NCBI GenBank assembly: GCA_036852015.1
Contig: JAANDG010000382.1
Coordinates: 62,001 to 126,000 of the forward strand
Reading direction: 5' to 3'
Length of the DNA stretch: 64,000 nucleotides
From: Pelodera strongyloides
Lineage: Eukaryota > Nematoda > Chromadorea > Rhabditida > Rhabditidae
Position 1 is the stretch's first letter; every line of letters begins with the position of its first letter. A program made the translations under genes and the position numbers. This document shows positions 14,103-26,024 of this stretch, one piece after another. The notes below the pieces were generated by a model. That model was not told where the DNA came from and made no database searches. It saw nothing but the letters and a program-made list of their open reading frames with translations.

Positions 14103-14250
14103 ATGGGGCTTCCAAGTATGCCAAAATCACGTGTGTTTCTGTCAAAACTGGGGAAGCACGCGGAACTAAATGCGAATACTTAATATGAGAAATTATAAAA
14201 ATATTGTCGTGTAGGTTCAGAATACGGTAGCTTTTAGTTGGAAATCCCAT
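14103..14250. repeat. Short-TIR MITE, ATGGGGCTTCCAA type
   Basis: The ends read ATGGGGCTTCCAAGTATGCC on the left and TTGGAAATCCCAT on the right. The same layout recurs at 22308-22452 inside an intron of the dynein gene. The long minus-strand frame at 13927-14346 runs across it and is therefore doubtful as a gene. Confidence 0.7.
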
Positions 14251-14885
14251 TAGACAAAAGACAGTTTTCCATATCAGAACACATACAAGACCAATAAAAG
14301 AATCTAACGTTTCAATGTCATCACAATGTTCCTCTCGTCCCTGCATTATGCCAATTGGATAAAAACTAAAGGCAATTGCTGTAATTTGAATAATTACATT
14401 ACTTAGGACCCGCGGCCATTGCAGAAAAGCATGGCCACGTCACCTTTTCATTGAAGAAGCGCCATAAGAGAACATAGATTGCTGGGAAGGATTGGGAGCG
14501 TTTCTTCTTCTTCTTCCATTTACTGTGGCTTTTATTGCAAAATTTCCAAAAAATGGAACAGTGGCGACAGCGGTAATTGAATATTTATTAAAGGGAATGT
14601 GTACCCACTTTTTGAACGTAAGCCTGTGTTTTTGGAGTCATTTCATATCCCCTTTAAATGAGCAATATTTAAGCTAGAATTAATTAGCGAATTAGTTTCT
14701 ACACAATATGGGAAATCCATATGATTTGTTGATGTATGCCTAATGGAAGGCACTTTGCAATGAGCTGAAATGGAAAGGTTCCGCACCAAACCTTGCTCCT
14801 TTAGTTATCATTATCTATAATATACGTCCTCATCCTCGCTTCTTCCTCTACATACATTTTGGAGTTAAATACGGAACATAATATC

Positions 14886-15375
14886 TTAAAGGGATAGTTT
14901 CACCTCAAATTGCACCTTTTTTATAACTTATATTGATAGCGTATGACCTATGACGGTCAAAATGCGAAAATTACGGTAAATTTTCCTTTGCTCCCCGAAG
15001 TAGGAGAGCTTGCTCAAAAAGCTCAACTACCTCGAATTTATAAAACAATTGCAGTACCGCAACAGTGGTAAGTGGGAAAAAGCGTAGCAGGGCTGGAGAC
15101 GCTAGAAGATAAGGGCCCTTTTATCCTCCTCTGCCTATCACAACAATCTCTGCACCTCCAACCCTGCTACGCTATTTCCCACTTACCACTGCTGCGGTAC
15201 TGCAATTGTTTTGTAAATTCGAGGTAGTTAAGCTTTTTGAGCAAGCTCTCCTACGACTCCTACCTCGGGGAGAAAAGGTAATTTTATGTAATTTTCGCAT
15301 TGTGAAGTTTTCCGGCCATACTATCAATAGAAAGCATTCAAAAGGGTGCAAATCCTAGTGAACCTATCCCTTTAA
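14886..15375. repeat. Fold-back MITE, GGGATAG family
   Basis: Arms TTAAAGGGATAGTTTCACCT and its inverse (CTATCCCTTTAA), with inverted inner blocks around TTGAGCAAGCTCTCCTAC and CCACTTACCACTG. A relative at 34836 is the target of the retroelement insertion. Confidence 0.9.
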
Positions 15376-18300
15376 AAGGAATTCCGCTAAAGTTTAAAAA
15401 AGTGGTCCAAAACACATGTGCGATAACAGTGAGCGATCAAGTGGAAGGCACAAGGTTTTGCTGGGAAATCGCCATGCATATTTTATCGCAAAATTTCGCT
15501 GTTTGGCATAGTGCGGTTGAACATGTCAGTTGTTTGTGAGCAACACGATCAGAATATGTGGTATGCAAAAGAGAGTGACAAGTTTTAAAGCAGTACTGTT
15601 CCTACATATATGATGCATAGGATATGCGTATCACATCATGCAAATTTCCCAAACTAGGTACAATACGGCTTTAACAAGATGTTTAGTACTTTTCAGTGGA
15701 CACATACGGATCTGTTTATAGCACAAGTGGTTCGATACCGCTGGGCGTTCAAGGTGTATGTGCATGTAAAATATTTTGATAAAAAAAGGAGAGAACGAGA
15801 AGAAAGAGAGAGAGAGAGAGAGAACGAGAAGAAATAGAGAGAAAGTGGGAGAGTGACAAATTACAAGAACAAGAAATTGTTACATCAATAGAGTTTGGGC
15901 GAATCTAAACACCACAAACTTCGCATATGCACACAGACAGACAGTCATTACCCCCACCAGGCCAACAACGCAAAAAAAAGTTTTCAGAAAGTTTAAACCA
16001 CGTAAAAAAGAGTTGCAACCATTGAGAAAATTGGAGGATTTCACAAATATGACTGCGAAAGACGTCCCAGAAGAAATGAAGATCTCCAGTTGACGTTTCT
16101 TATGGGGTTCTGTTTTTTTTTTTTTTTTTTTTTTTTTTGAACTGAAAGAATTAATCTCCGTTCTTTGTGGAAGAGCCTGAAGCCTAGATTCATCGAACAA
16201 CCAAATACGATCAGAACTCGGAACTGTGAGCGACTGTTGGTAAAACGATATTTGTGGTTTACGTAAACCCTACGGGATCCCGCCCAACGACTTACGTAGC
16301 TCAAAACACTTTGCTCTAGACATCTCCCGGCGGCCAATCATAAAAATTGATGATAAATAAAAAAGGTGATCACGCCGATCTTTAAAACGGTGGGCAATAA
16401 GTGCCTAAGCCTGGGCCACGTCAAAATGCATTATGCGCTCACTTTTTGAGAGTCATTTTACGGAGGTCGTAAAATGGGTGAAAATTACCCCCACCAGGCC
16501 AACATACATATGAATAAGGGCCCAGGGTCCCCGCACACAAAAGATATCCAAGTAAATGAAAAGCATGAGACCATGGGTGACAATAATAATACACAAGTGG
16601 ACAGTGGTTTTTGAAAACTGGAGCACTTTGGGTCATAATAGTAATACACAACCTATTTGAATCTTGAACATAGGTTTTTGAAAACAGAGTGGTTTTGTTT
16701 AGGTGTATGTGTTTAGGGGTTTATGTATGACACGAGCTTGCGGAAAAACACCTCAATGAAAAGAAAAGTTGTTTATGAATCATCTTTTTTTTCTACATGC
16801 TAGGAGACACAAATGATCAAGTCTTTGTTTTTGACGGTGTATTATCTGTGATTTGTGAAACGTATACATTTCTGTGTTCTAGGCAACAAGCGACCTGGAA
16901 CGGGTATGGAAAATTTGCACATAATCTACAGTAATGTGAAATACGTTACAAAGCTGAAATTAAAGAAAAGAATTGCTTTTCGTATGCTCCACCTCGCACT
17001 TCACTACTCATTAAAAATGCAGCAAATTACGTTCACGTTTAGGTGTACGCTGTTCAATTACATAGTTTACAAAACATCTCATAGCGAAAGTGCACAGTTT
17101 CATAGTTACGTCAGGTTATATATAGAACTATAGTCTATAGTAATGTTGCGTAAACAATTTATACATCCTTATTCGAATACTGGCTATTTGGATTTATATT
17201 AAGCTTACTGTATTACAAAAGAACAAACTCATTTTGTCAGTTTACCTAGGTGAAAATAGGCATGACGTCACATTGCACACCCCCGGCTATACAACTTATC
17301 TAACCTAATAATAAAACGCAAAACAAGTAATAATACTATATACTGGGCCTAGGAAAAGGAAAATAATTTCTCATTTACACCTACTCACCGTGTTGTTGTT
17401 ATTGTCACAAAGGAATAGTCAATGAAGCTGGGCATAATTGAAAGCACGGTGCCTTCAAATTATAAAATATTTACGCGATTCGGGCTACTTGTTATTACTG
17501 GACATTTGCACACGTTATGATCAAGCCCATTGTATGATGACCTTCATATAGAAATATTTATTAAACAGTGAACCAATACAAAAGAACAGTAAACGAGTGG
17601 AATAAAGTTGAAAGGAAATCTCCTTTTATGTAAAGGCATTTTTCGTCTAAAAATGGGGTTGGAATGCAAACCGCCGTCCTTCAGGGAACGAAATTCAACG
17701 GAGAATAACGTCTTTGAAGTTGCGAACACACACTTCTAGTTTTCAACTTTTTATTACAAACATTTTTCGCTCTTCTGAAAACTACCATTAGCAACTTGGT
17801 TCATTGCTTTCAAGTGAAGAAATTTATTGTCAACTTTGCTACACCAAAAATATTTCAGTTAGTCAAAAATAGCGAAAATAACGGTTGGAAAACAAAGATA
17901 ATGTTCTCAATTAGTAAGTTTAATGAGCTCTGTTCGATGAGCCACAAATCAAGCTTCAAAACTTTGCGGTAACACGTTTTTTTTTCTTCATGCGCACTTT
18001 TTATTTATCATGTAAGGCCCCGCCCCCTTATACGCGCACTGTCTTACGGTAGGTGAACGCGCAAAATTTTTTTATCATCTAATTTTTTTTATCGTGTCAC
18101 AATCAAAAAAAGTGGGCGCGCGAATTTATCGTGGCCAATGTCCATTTATCATGATAAATCTTTTTTCATTTATCAAAAGACAATGCTCTAAGTATATGCT
18201 GGTATTTATAAGAGTACCAGCTACCTATTGGGCCTTGGTTATTAGGAAGGATATTAACCAGGAATGTAATTATCTACGGAAACTATTGAAATAATGAATG

Positions 18301-18398
18301 TTCAAGCCTGAAGAGCTCGAACAATTTGCCACGTGGAATTTTACATCAACTGCCTTTTGATAATTGTTCATTACGTATCATCAACAAACTTTTTGCTA
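15376..18398. other. Intergenic stretch, no gene found
   Basis: Contains the GA tract, a T run of over 20 bases and a 20-bp phrase (ACCCCCACCAGGCCAACA) repeated at about 15951 and 16488. I found no exon series. Confidence 0.5.
15788..15853. repeat. GA-rich microsatellite
   Basis: A purine run of imperfect GA and GAAA units. A poly-T run follows at about 16112-16138. Confidence 0.9.
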
Positions 18399-18826
18399 TT
18401 AAAGGAGGAGGCTCACGAGAATGAAGTGCTCAAATGGTTTCTTTTTATCGAAAGGTGAAAGGTGATGGTATTAAATTCCGAAAGACACGCTTTACAAAGC
18501 AAAAGCTTTTAATTGGAAGGAGTAAACCAATATAAAACTATGAATTCTATAAAAATTTTGGATCGTAGTAAATAGTTGATTTCCATAGTGAGCATGCAAA
18601 TTTACAAGTCATTTTGCAAGCCAGCACAAAATTTGCATGTCCACTATGGGAATCAACTATTTACTACGATCCAAAATTTTTATAGACTTCATATTTTTAT
18701 ATTGATTTACTCCTTCCGATTAAAAGCTTTTGCTTTGTAAAGCATGTCTTTCGGAATTTAATACCATCACCTTTCGATAAAAGGGAACCATTTGAGCACT
18801 TCATTCTCGTGAGCCTCCTCCTTTAA
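18399..18826. repeat. Long fold-back MITE, GGAGGAGGCTC family
   Basis: Arms TTAAAGGAGGAGGCTCACGA and its inverse run inward for well over 150 bases with few mismatches, including AAGCTTTTAATTGGAAGGAG and its complement. The high arm identity suggests a recent insertion. It ends about 450 bp upstream of the X-box. Confidence 0.9.
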
Positions 18827-19275
18827 CTCTGCGCAGGATCGCTGCGAAACAAACCATAATTTATATTCATATGCTTGCGTATTGCGTTTAACCTTCCTTG
18901 AAAAGGCACGCTTATGTGGCATGCCTTATATTTTTATGTCGTTGAACACGAACACATAATATACAGTGTTATAGACAGGTTCAATAGACAGTTTCACGTT
19001 GGAATTTTGCAATGGCGCCTTCGCAATGTGCTAACAATATAAATTTACTGTGAATTTAACCCTGCCTCTCCATCTGTCTCTCTTTTTCCGTTTCACATCG
19101 TTGCTTCGCCGTGTGCACACGGTTAATTGTTTCAGTCTACCATAAAAAGTATTCCTACTATCTTCTGTAATTGTAATGATATTCTTCGCAAACTACGAAT
19201 AGATTCATCAGCTTTGCTAGCACGCGACGGTGTATATAATGGTTCTCACTCAGAAGCGTTGTTACGGAGTTATTC

Positions 19276-19289
19276 GTAGCCATAGCAAC
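19276..19289 (+). promoter_or_regulatory. X-box (RFX/DAF-19 site) of the DYNC2LI1 gene
   Basis: GTAGCCATAGCAAC fits the nematode X-box consensus GTHNYYATRRNAAC at all 14 positions. It lies 343 bp upstream of the start codon of the dynein-2 light intermediate chain gene. In C. elegans the orthologue xbx-1 was named for such an element, through which DAF-19 activates ciliary genes. Binding here is inferred. Confidence 0.8.
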
Positions 19290-19631
19290 CAGACTACAAA
19301 CCAGACATAGAAGGAACTCACATAAACGTTGGTTAGCTGCGCTTGCTCTTCGTTTTTATTACTTTATCATTATCGCTTTAATCTGATTCAATCTAAAGAT
19401 ATCTGAAACATTTAGGAATTTAAGAATTTATTATCTTTTCTGCACCCGAAGAATAGAAAATAAAACATTTTACAATTAGTGCCATGAGGTAAATGACTTT
19501 AGCAAGTAAGTTTCTTCCCAATATAGTTAAGTGCTTTGGATAGTAAATTATGTTCTTTCCTTTCGAACCTTTGTTGTGTGTGGTAACTACGTCAAGTTCA
19601 ATAGAAGAATATAGCAAGCGGTGACGGGGCC

Positions 19632-22600
19632 ATGTCCCTAAACATATGGGATTTGGCCAAAGAAAAACTGAAGGAAAATCAGGAAAAAGCAGCGCAGTTG
19701 GACGAAAAATTAGAAGATGAAGGTCATGTGGGACACGTGGGAGCGGGTGAGTTTTTTTAATATTTAATATTTATTTTAAAGCAGGATAACAGGAGGATCG
19801 CAAAACGTGTTTTGCACAACTGTGTTCGCATATTATGTTTTTATTCGTTGCATGTATTTATTGACTGTACCCTTTGTTTAATAACACAATCTTTAGTAAA
19901 CGAAATAAAACGTCGTCATGAATCGGTGGTGCTCGTTTGCGGAAATAAAGCGTGTGTGAGTTATCTTTTATTTTCATTAAAATTTGTTTTAGTGAGCTGA
20001 TTTATCCACATAGTACAGGGGAATGATTTGAGAAATTATAGTGTTATTGTGTTCTGAAATCTTGCCCACTAAATAAGGATATTTTGTATATAATCGGATA
20101 TGCAGGCTTCGACGCTCGATACAAAAACTACAGTCACACACGGCTCGGGATTTTTACGTATTCAGAATGAAAATGCAAAATGGCACATGCATAAAGATTA
20201 TTTCAGGGTAAAACTTCGCTGATAATGCGTTTTCTGGAGAGAAATGAAAATCCGAAGACGTCAATTGGTCTGGAGTACACGTACGGCAGACGGACGAGAG
20301 GAAGTGTACGTTATGTTTAAAACTATTTATTACAACTGAATAGCATCTGTATTTCTGTCAAAGAAAAACTGTGAATAATGATTTATGTGGAGGCTGATTT
20401 ACTAGAGCTAAGGCTTACATTTAGGGTGCTCACATACTAGTATTCATCATTGGACCCTATAGCTACTGACCAGCTTGGGGTCTTTCATGTGGCATAGGGC
20501 CTAGGTTTGCAAAAAGAAAAAGGAATTTATTAAATTTGAGTTCTATTTATAATTTAATTTAGAATAAAGATGTCGGTCATTTGTGGGAGCTGGGCGGTGG
20601 TGCTGTCCTCACAAATCTACTTGATATTCCAATAAACGCGAAAAACATTGAGTGGGTAACTTTTGTTTCGTTTGAAAAGCTTCCGTTTAATATTATCCAG
20701 CTACCAGCGTATTTAAGAAACTAAGAAGTTCTATTTCTCTCTCTTCTCTCTCTCTCTCTCTCACTCTCTCTCTCACTCTCTCTCTCTCTCTCTTGCTTTC
20801 GCTTTCGCTTTTCTCCAAATCTTTTTGAATTTTTTGAATCGATAATTAATTGTCATACAGTCTTATTTAGAATCACCTCAGTAATCATTATGCTCGATCT
20901 CACAAAACCGCACGAGCTCTGGTCGACCGCGGAGTCATTGTTGAATGGTTTGAAGAAAACAGTAACCTCTGTGTTGAAGGTAGGCATAATTGGTATCAAT
21001 AATTACAGTTATTTATACGGTTCCATAGTTTTAATAGCTCTATATTTCCCAAATACGATGCACACCTTCCTTTGGTAGCAACACTATCGGTGAAATCGTA
21101 GCTGATCGAGGAATTACAAACATTATTGCTCGTTTTCAGGATGTAAATCGTCAAAATCCAACTGTTTACGATCGAATTATGGCAAACTGTAAGACGCGAT
21201 GCTCAAACAATAAAGTAAGCCTTAGTGACTCACAAATACATTCTTGTTTCGGAAATTGACGAACGCCAACCACATATAAAAGACTTCAAAAAGAAATTTC
21301 GATTCATTATCTTTTCATTATTCAGGAAATCAACTTATGCGATCCGTTTCCGCTTCCGCTGGCCTTTGTGGGCGGAAAGTATGACGAATTTCAGGTGAGG
21401 GCATTGTCTCATTTTGTACCAAGATGATCACGTGTTTTCGCGTGTCGTATAATGCACCACCAAACTTCTAGACCAATGTACAGCAATACTTTACTAATTG
21501 CTCTATTGACCTACCTCAATGCGTAAATTATGTGCCTTTTTTCAGAACATGGAATCCGAGCAACGCCGGCAAATTTGTAAGGCGATGCGTTTTCTCGCAC
21601 ATTATTATGGAGCAAATCTCTTGGTACATATTAGACTTCTAAATTTTTTGTTCGTAAAATAACACAGGGGAAGTTTTCTTAGGAAGGTAGAGAGAAACTA
21701 GTAGATTTTGCGTCATTGTTAGATTTCCATACAGACTGACAATGACAGCATCAACATTAAAAGTTGTGTTATATCTAGATTCTGAATCGTATTCTTGACG
21801 ACTGATTCACTATGCTTATATAGACTTGTACAGAAAATTTGCATGTAGTAGTACTAAGAATACAATACGTTTCACAAACTATACAATACTTCTTGAATTC
21901 CAAAAATATTGATATCACTCCCCTCAGGTAAAAAAAACTTTATAATGAATTATAAAGAATTTAATCTAGCTGTAACTATTACCAGCAAAGCTCAGTATTT
22001 TTTATTCAGTTTTTCTCCTCTCGAATGGAAAATTTGGTTGTGCGCGGCCGGGCTCTACTAAGCCATTTCGCTTTCTGCACTGGTAACAGTAAGGTAGATT
22101 TTTTTTCCAATTTTTATTTTATTATACGCTTCGAGCTTATCAGCGCTAAGTTATGTTTATGTGAAAAGCAATGATAAAATAAGTGTGAAAAGAAGGGAGC
22201 ATGACGACGAGATATTCATGCAACCAGAAACCAGAATGTATTTTTCTGCAAAAAATACGTTATTTTCTAAAAAAGCTTTATTGATGACTTTTTTAGATAC
22301 TTGTTTTATGGGATTTCCAAGTATCCCAAAAATTCAATGTGATTCTGGCAATACTACCGATGCACGAAACCTGCATCTATAATATGAAAAAATAAAATTT
22401 TATCGTGCAGTTCCATAACACTGTAAATTTTCACCATAATTGGAAACCCCATTAGATAAAATACAAGGCACACATGTACTTCGGATCGACTCCTACACTG
22501 AGGAGATCAGGCATTCTCATTATAACATTAGATGTGATTGATCTTTACTTTGCCCTTTACCTTTATTTTATTTTAGGGCATAAGTACTGATCACAACAAG

Positions 22601-23625
22601 CCAATGTTCGTCTCCGTTGGAGCGGACTCATTTGAGGTTAGTTTCTATTCCCATTTAATTAGTTAAACAATACTCTGAGCCTATGAAATTTGAAGCCAAC
22701 TACGCAATCACATCGTACAACTAAGATGCAAATTCGAGAACCTGGCAAATTGAGTGGGCGTAGAACGGCGAAAGGTAGGCTCTACGCGAGATTCTCTGCG
22801 ATTTTCTTAGGCTCTTCTAGATGTTTCTTGTGAAAAATAAATATATAATCTTTCAGGAAATTGGTGCCCCTCCTGTGGCAGACGCCTCTTTCGCTGCCAT
22901 GAAAGCCACACAACCAGTTGCTCTATGGGCCGATGCATTCAGTAACATCTTTCCACAAAAGGTAGTTTTGGTTTGGTCCTTTTCATCTTTTTTATTATTA
23001 TTTATGATACGTGTTGTCAGTCAAGGCAGGTTGAAAATCGTAGCTACTTTACACACATGCTCCTACAATTAATGAAAATATGTTTCCTAACTAATAATTT
23101 TTTTTAAATATTGCGTAATTCAGGAAATTAAACAAACTCTTCCGGAAGATCCGACCTCCGATCCGATATTTGAAGAGCCGACGATCGACAAGCTTATTGA
23201 GCAGAAGATGAATGTTGGTTTTATGCATAACATCCGGTTTTTGAATTTTGGAAGCTATACTCCCGTGCAGTTTATGCAAAACAGGGCGATTTTTATTTTT
23301 ATTTTCGTTTACATGGAACATAGGGAAAAATGTTGTCCAATATACGAAAAAGGCAGTTATATATCATTTTACTAATAAGTAATCATCCCGACAAAGAGTT
23401 CTACATGTTTGAATATTACAGTTTCGCTAGTGGTATCTTTCCATGATAGATTTTTAATAGGTCTCACTGTCTGCTGACTATTTCAGATTATTTCGGATAA
23501 AACAAATGTTCAACTCAAAATATTTTCAACACTTATAATCCTTTCAGGATCTCGAACTATACCGGAAACAACGAAAAGACAGGCAAGCCGCTGAACAAAG
23601 AGCCATGGAGCGATTGCAACAATGA
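19632..23625 (+). CDS. xbx-1: Cytoplasmic dynein-2 light intermediate chain (DYNC2LI1/XBX-1)
   Basis: Subunit of the retrograde intraflagellar transport motor in cilia. Thirteen exons: 19632-19746, 19897-19955, 20207-20305, 20563-20651, 20871-20979, 21140-21214, 21326-21394, 21546-21623, 22010-22093, 22577-22636, 22857-22961, 23124-23213, 23548-23625. All phases join to give 369 residues, close to the family length (about 350-375). Diagnostic motifs: P-loop GNKACGKT at 54-61 (exons 2/3), LEYTYGRR about 80-87, HLWELGGG at 97-104, and [11 protein letters not shown] at 128-138. [28 protein letters not shown] and [13 protein letters not shown] follow in the expected order. A basic helical tail (about 345-369) closes the protein. 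Introns are mostly phase 0 with TTTCAG acceptors; the fourth uses a GTGGGT donor. Intron 4 holds a CT tract and intron 9 a MITE. No breaks are seen, so the gene looks functional. Confidence 0.95.
20734..20793. repeat. CT microsatellite in intron 4 of the dynein gene
   Basis: An imperfect (CT)n tract of about 60 bases, directly upstream of the exon 5 acceptor region. It may serve as an extended pyrimidine tract. Confidence 0.9.
22308..22452. repeat. Short-TIR MITE in intron 9 of the dynein gene
   Basis: The ends ATGGGATTTCCAAGTATCCC and TTGGAAACCCCAT are inverted. The element is of the same type as the one at 14103-14250. Confidence 0.7.
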
Positions 23626-23665
23626 TTTACGTACACTTCAACTTAACAATATGTGATAATGATAA

Positions 23666-23671
23666 AATAAA
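23666..23671 (+). terminator. Poly(A) signal of the dynein gene
   Basis: AATAAA lies 41 bases past the stop codon of the DYNC2LI1 gene, followed by a GT-rich stretch. Confidence 0.7.
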
Positions 23672-24799
23672 ACACACGTGTGCGTCACATTCTTATCTTT
23701 TTGTTGGTTTTTATAGCACAAAACACGTAAAATTGCAGTTAGTTTAACATCTCATTTTCTGTCGTGTCTCACGTAATCGTTGATATATGAGAAAGATTTT
23801 ATTTACCCTTTGCAGCTCTAAATAAAAACACACTATAAAGTGGCTGCATCATCGAACACACAAGTTTAATTGCTAATTGAAAAAGAACGAACGGAGCAAT
23901 GATCAAAACGATCAAAGAGTCTGCAACAATTTTTTTTACACGTTTATTTTACACGTCACTGAACACTGAACGGCCTTCGTACGATAACTTCAATATAGTA
24001 CATTACATGTATGCTTTTCTGTTGAGTAAAAAACTTTCCCTTGCATGTTTTGAATTTGAGTGTTCCAAATTTTCATCAATTTAATCAAATACGAAATTGC
24101 GAGATTCTAATGGAAACTGACAAACTTTAATCATTTTGCGTTCAAGAAAAGAACGGAACGGAGCACGAATTATTTGTTGAACTGCTCGTGTTTGCGAGTA
24201 CAAACTTTTCTTTCTCTCATTGTTGGTATATATAAGGAAAGCGAAACGTTTAAATAATGGTTTTAGTAAAATATTAATTTTGCAATTACGTACTGCATCA
24301 AGATACTTGTTGATTCCTCCGCCCCGGTGGTTTGCGTAACTTACAATAGCCTTAGAATCGAATATATTCACACCCATATTGGGTTATTCTATGTCTTTCG
24401 TCTGATAGTGAAATATTTGATGCCTGTTGTATTTCATTTATCGTGTTTTTGTGACGATGTATGTAATTTAAATATTCCGCGGGCCATCAATATGTCTGCC
24501 TACATGTATGTGTGCGGTATCCTTCGAATTCGTACCCGTAGTCAAAAGGAAAACACAGATTTTTTTCTTTCTGCTTCACTGTGATTTTTGGTAAAATTTT
24601 AGTTTCGCTGCACCAAACTGAAGAAGTCTTATTGGTCATGTTTGGGCTGGTAACTTTTCGAAGGAACGTTTCTTTTTGCAAATTGATTCTGTTCCGAGTT
24701 CGTTGTTTTCTGAGAAAATAATAACAAGTCATGTGCCTTCTGGAGAGGACGGTCCATAATGAGTCTGTCCTCCAAATTAGTACCCTAACTAGAAAATAA

Positions 24800-25082
24800 C
24801 GACTTTGAAATTGAAATTTTGAACGAGAAACGCCATAACTGGAAGATGGTTTGCTCATTTTCGTTGCTGAGCTCAGCGAACCTTGAGTACAAATCTACAT
24901 TGGTACACGCCGTTGCACATACCCATCCAATATATGGTAACAGAAACATAGTTGTGCTGATTCTAATAGTGTGTCCAATCACAAATACACATAGCAAAAT
25001 AAATTGTAAGCTAGAGCTATCTGTGAAATGCATAGTAGTCTGTAATGTAGCTACTAATACCGGCACAAGAACAAGTTGGTAA
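24800..25082 (-). other. Possible receptor-like exon (hydrophobic, unassigned)
   Basis: The minus-strand frame encodes two hydrophobic stretches (around VLVPVLVATL and FILLCVFVIGHTIRISTTMF) followed by a polar segment ending in ENEQTIFQLWRFSF. This is what part of a serpentine or gustatory-type receptor might look like. I found no flanking exons with matching phases and no family signature, so it may be a receptor relic or chance. Confidence 0.2.
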
Positions 25083-25765
25083 TGATATACATTCCGTCTT
25101 CCTTGTTTTTTTTTTAAAGGGTACAACACCATGTCCTATCTTATGATCTATTTCGTCACGCCAAATTCCCATTTCACGAACGACTGCGCAATAATTTCAA
25201 TTAAAATGGACGTTTGTGTTGTTCGGTACCAAACCACACCTGCCTATTAGTTTTTCGTTTTCTTAGCCAAAAGCAAATTTTCAACGCAAAACGAAAGGTC
25301 CAGAGGTTGTCATTCTGAATCGCTCTAGTTTTCTATTGTCGAAAATAAATATATTTCATGCTTCTTTTGAGGCATATATTCTGCGCACGTATCGCAGACA
25401 AAGATCTTTACTTTGAAAAACCCAAAAAAATTAAAATTTTTTGTAGGGCGACAATGTCACTGTGCTTATTTAAAAATCGATATTTTCATCAGCTCAGCTA
25501 CTTATTTAGTTACCAGCCGTTCGAAGAGCCCTACGGGCTCTTCTCCGACTGGAGGAATCGGACTTCGGCCGATTTTTTCCCTACTTAAAAAAAGGGTTGC
25601 TACAATGTAAAAAGTTAACTCTCGTCTCTTCCTCCTCCCACACAATCACACGTCTCTGATTGTGGAAACGTATAATAATCAGTTTGGATCACCACTCGAT
25701 TAATGCCACCATGCAAATTTGCTATTGAAGGTGCTGTATGTAGAGCAGAGGATTATCCTTGTCAT

Positions 25766-26024
25766 AAGCTAGCATAGCTCAGCAGGTAGAGCGTTGGACT
25801 GTGAAGCGAGAGATTGGGTGCTGCTGTGGGTTCGAATACCGCCAGCGGCAAAGATTTTGTATGTTCCTATTCGATTGTGAATAGAAAATTTTCTTTATGA
25901 AAGGATTTCGTTGCGTGCATACAAACAAAAGACCAAGTAAACTCTTCTCCTTTATATAATAAGATTTCGTTGCGTGCATACAAACAAAAGACCAAGTAAA
26001 CTCTTCTCCTTTATATAATAAGAT
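25766..26024 (+). mobile_element. tRNA-derived SINE with duplicated 3' tail
   Basis: The head has a perfect pol III A box (TAGCTCAGCAGG, 25775-25786) and a B-box-like GGTTCGAATACC (25829-25840). The acceptor and anticodon stems do not pair, so it is not a working tRNA. The 3' part ends in AACTCTTCTCCTTTATATAA plus TAAGAT. That 59-bp tail (25904-25962) is present a second time at 25963-26021. The same end recurs at 13375-13400, 51815-51829 and, inverted, at 3938-3957, marking a dispersed family. Confidence 0.7.

Larger units (their letters stand above)
4589..19275. other. 14.7-kb stretch with repeats and no gene found
   Basis: Between the prohormone gene and the dynein gene I could not assemble any exon series with matching splice phases. 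Open frames of up to about 139 codons occur (for example 11037-11429 and 13927-14346 on the minus strand), but they show no recognisable motif and the second overlaps a fold-back element. The stretch holds at least seven fold-back elements, listed separately, two short tandem duplications and microsatellites. Small genes could have been missed. Confidence 0.5.

Noticed and set aside
13927..14346. A 139-codon minus-strand frame
   Set aside because: It runs through a MITE at 14103-14250 and shows no recognisable domain.
15715..15745. A tRNA or SINE B box (GGTTCGATACC)
   Set aside because: No A box lies at the right distance upstream and no stems form.
25771..25855. A tRNA-His gene (GTG in an anticodon-like loop)
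   Set aside because: Positions 4-7 of the acceptor stem and parts of the anticodon stem do not pair, and the B box carries an extra A. It is better read as a SINE head.
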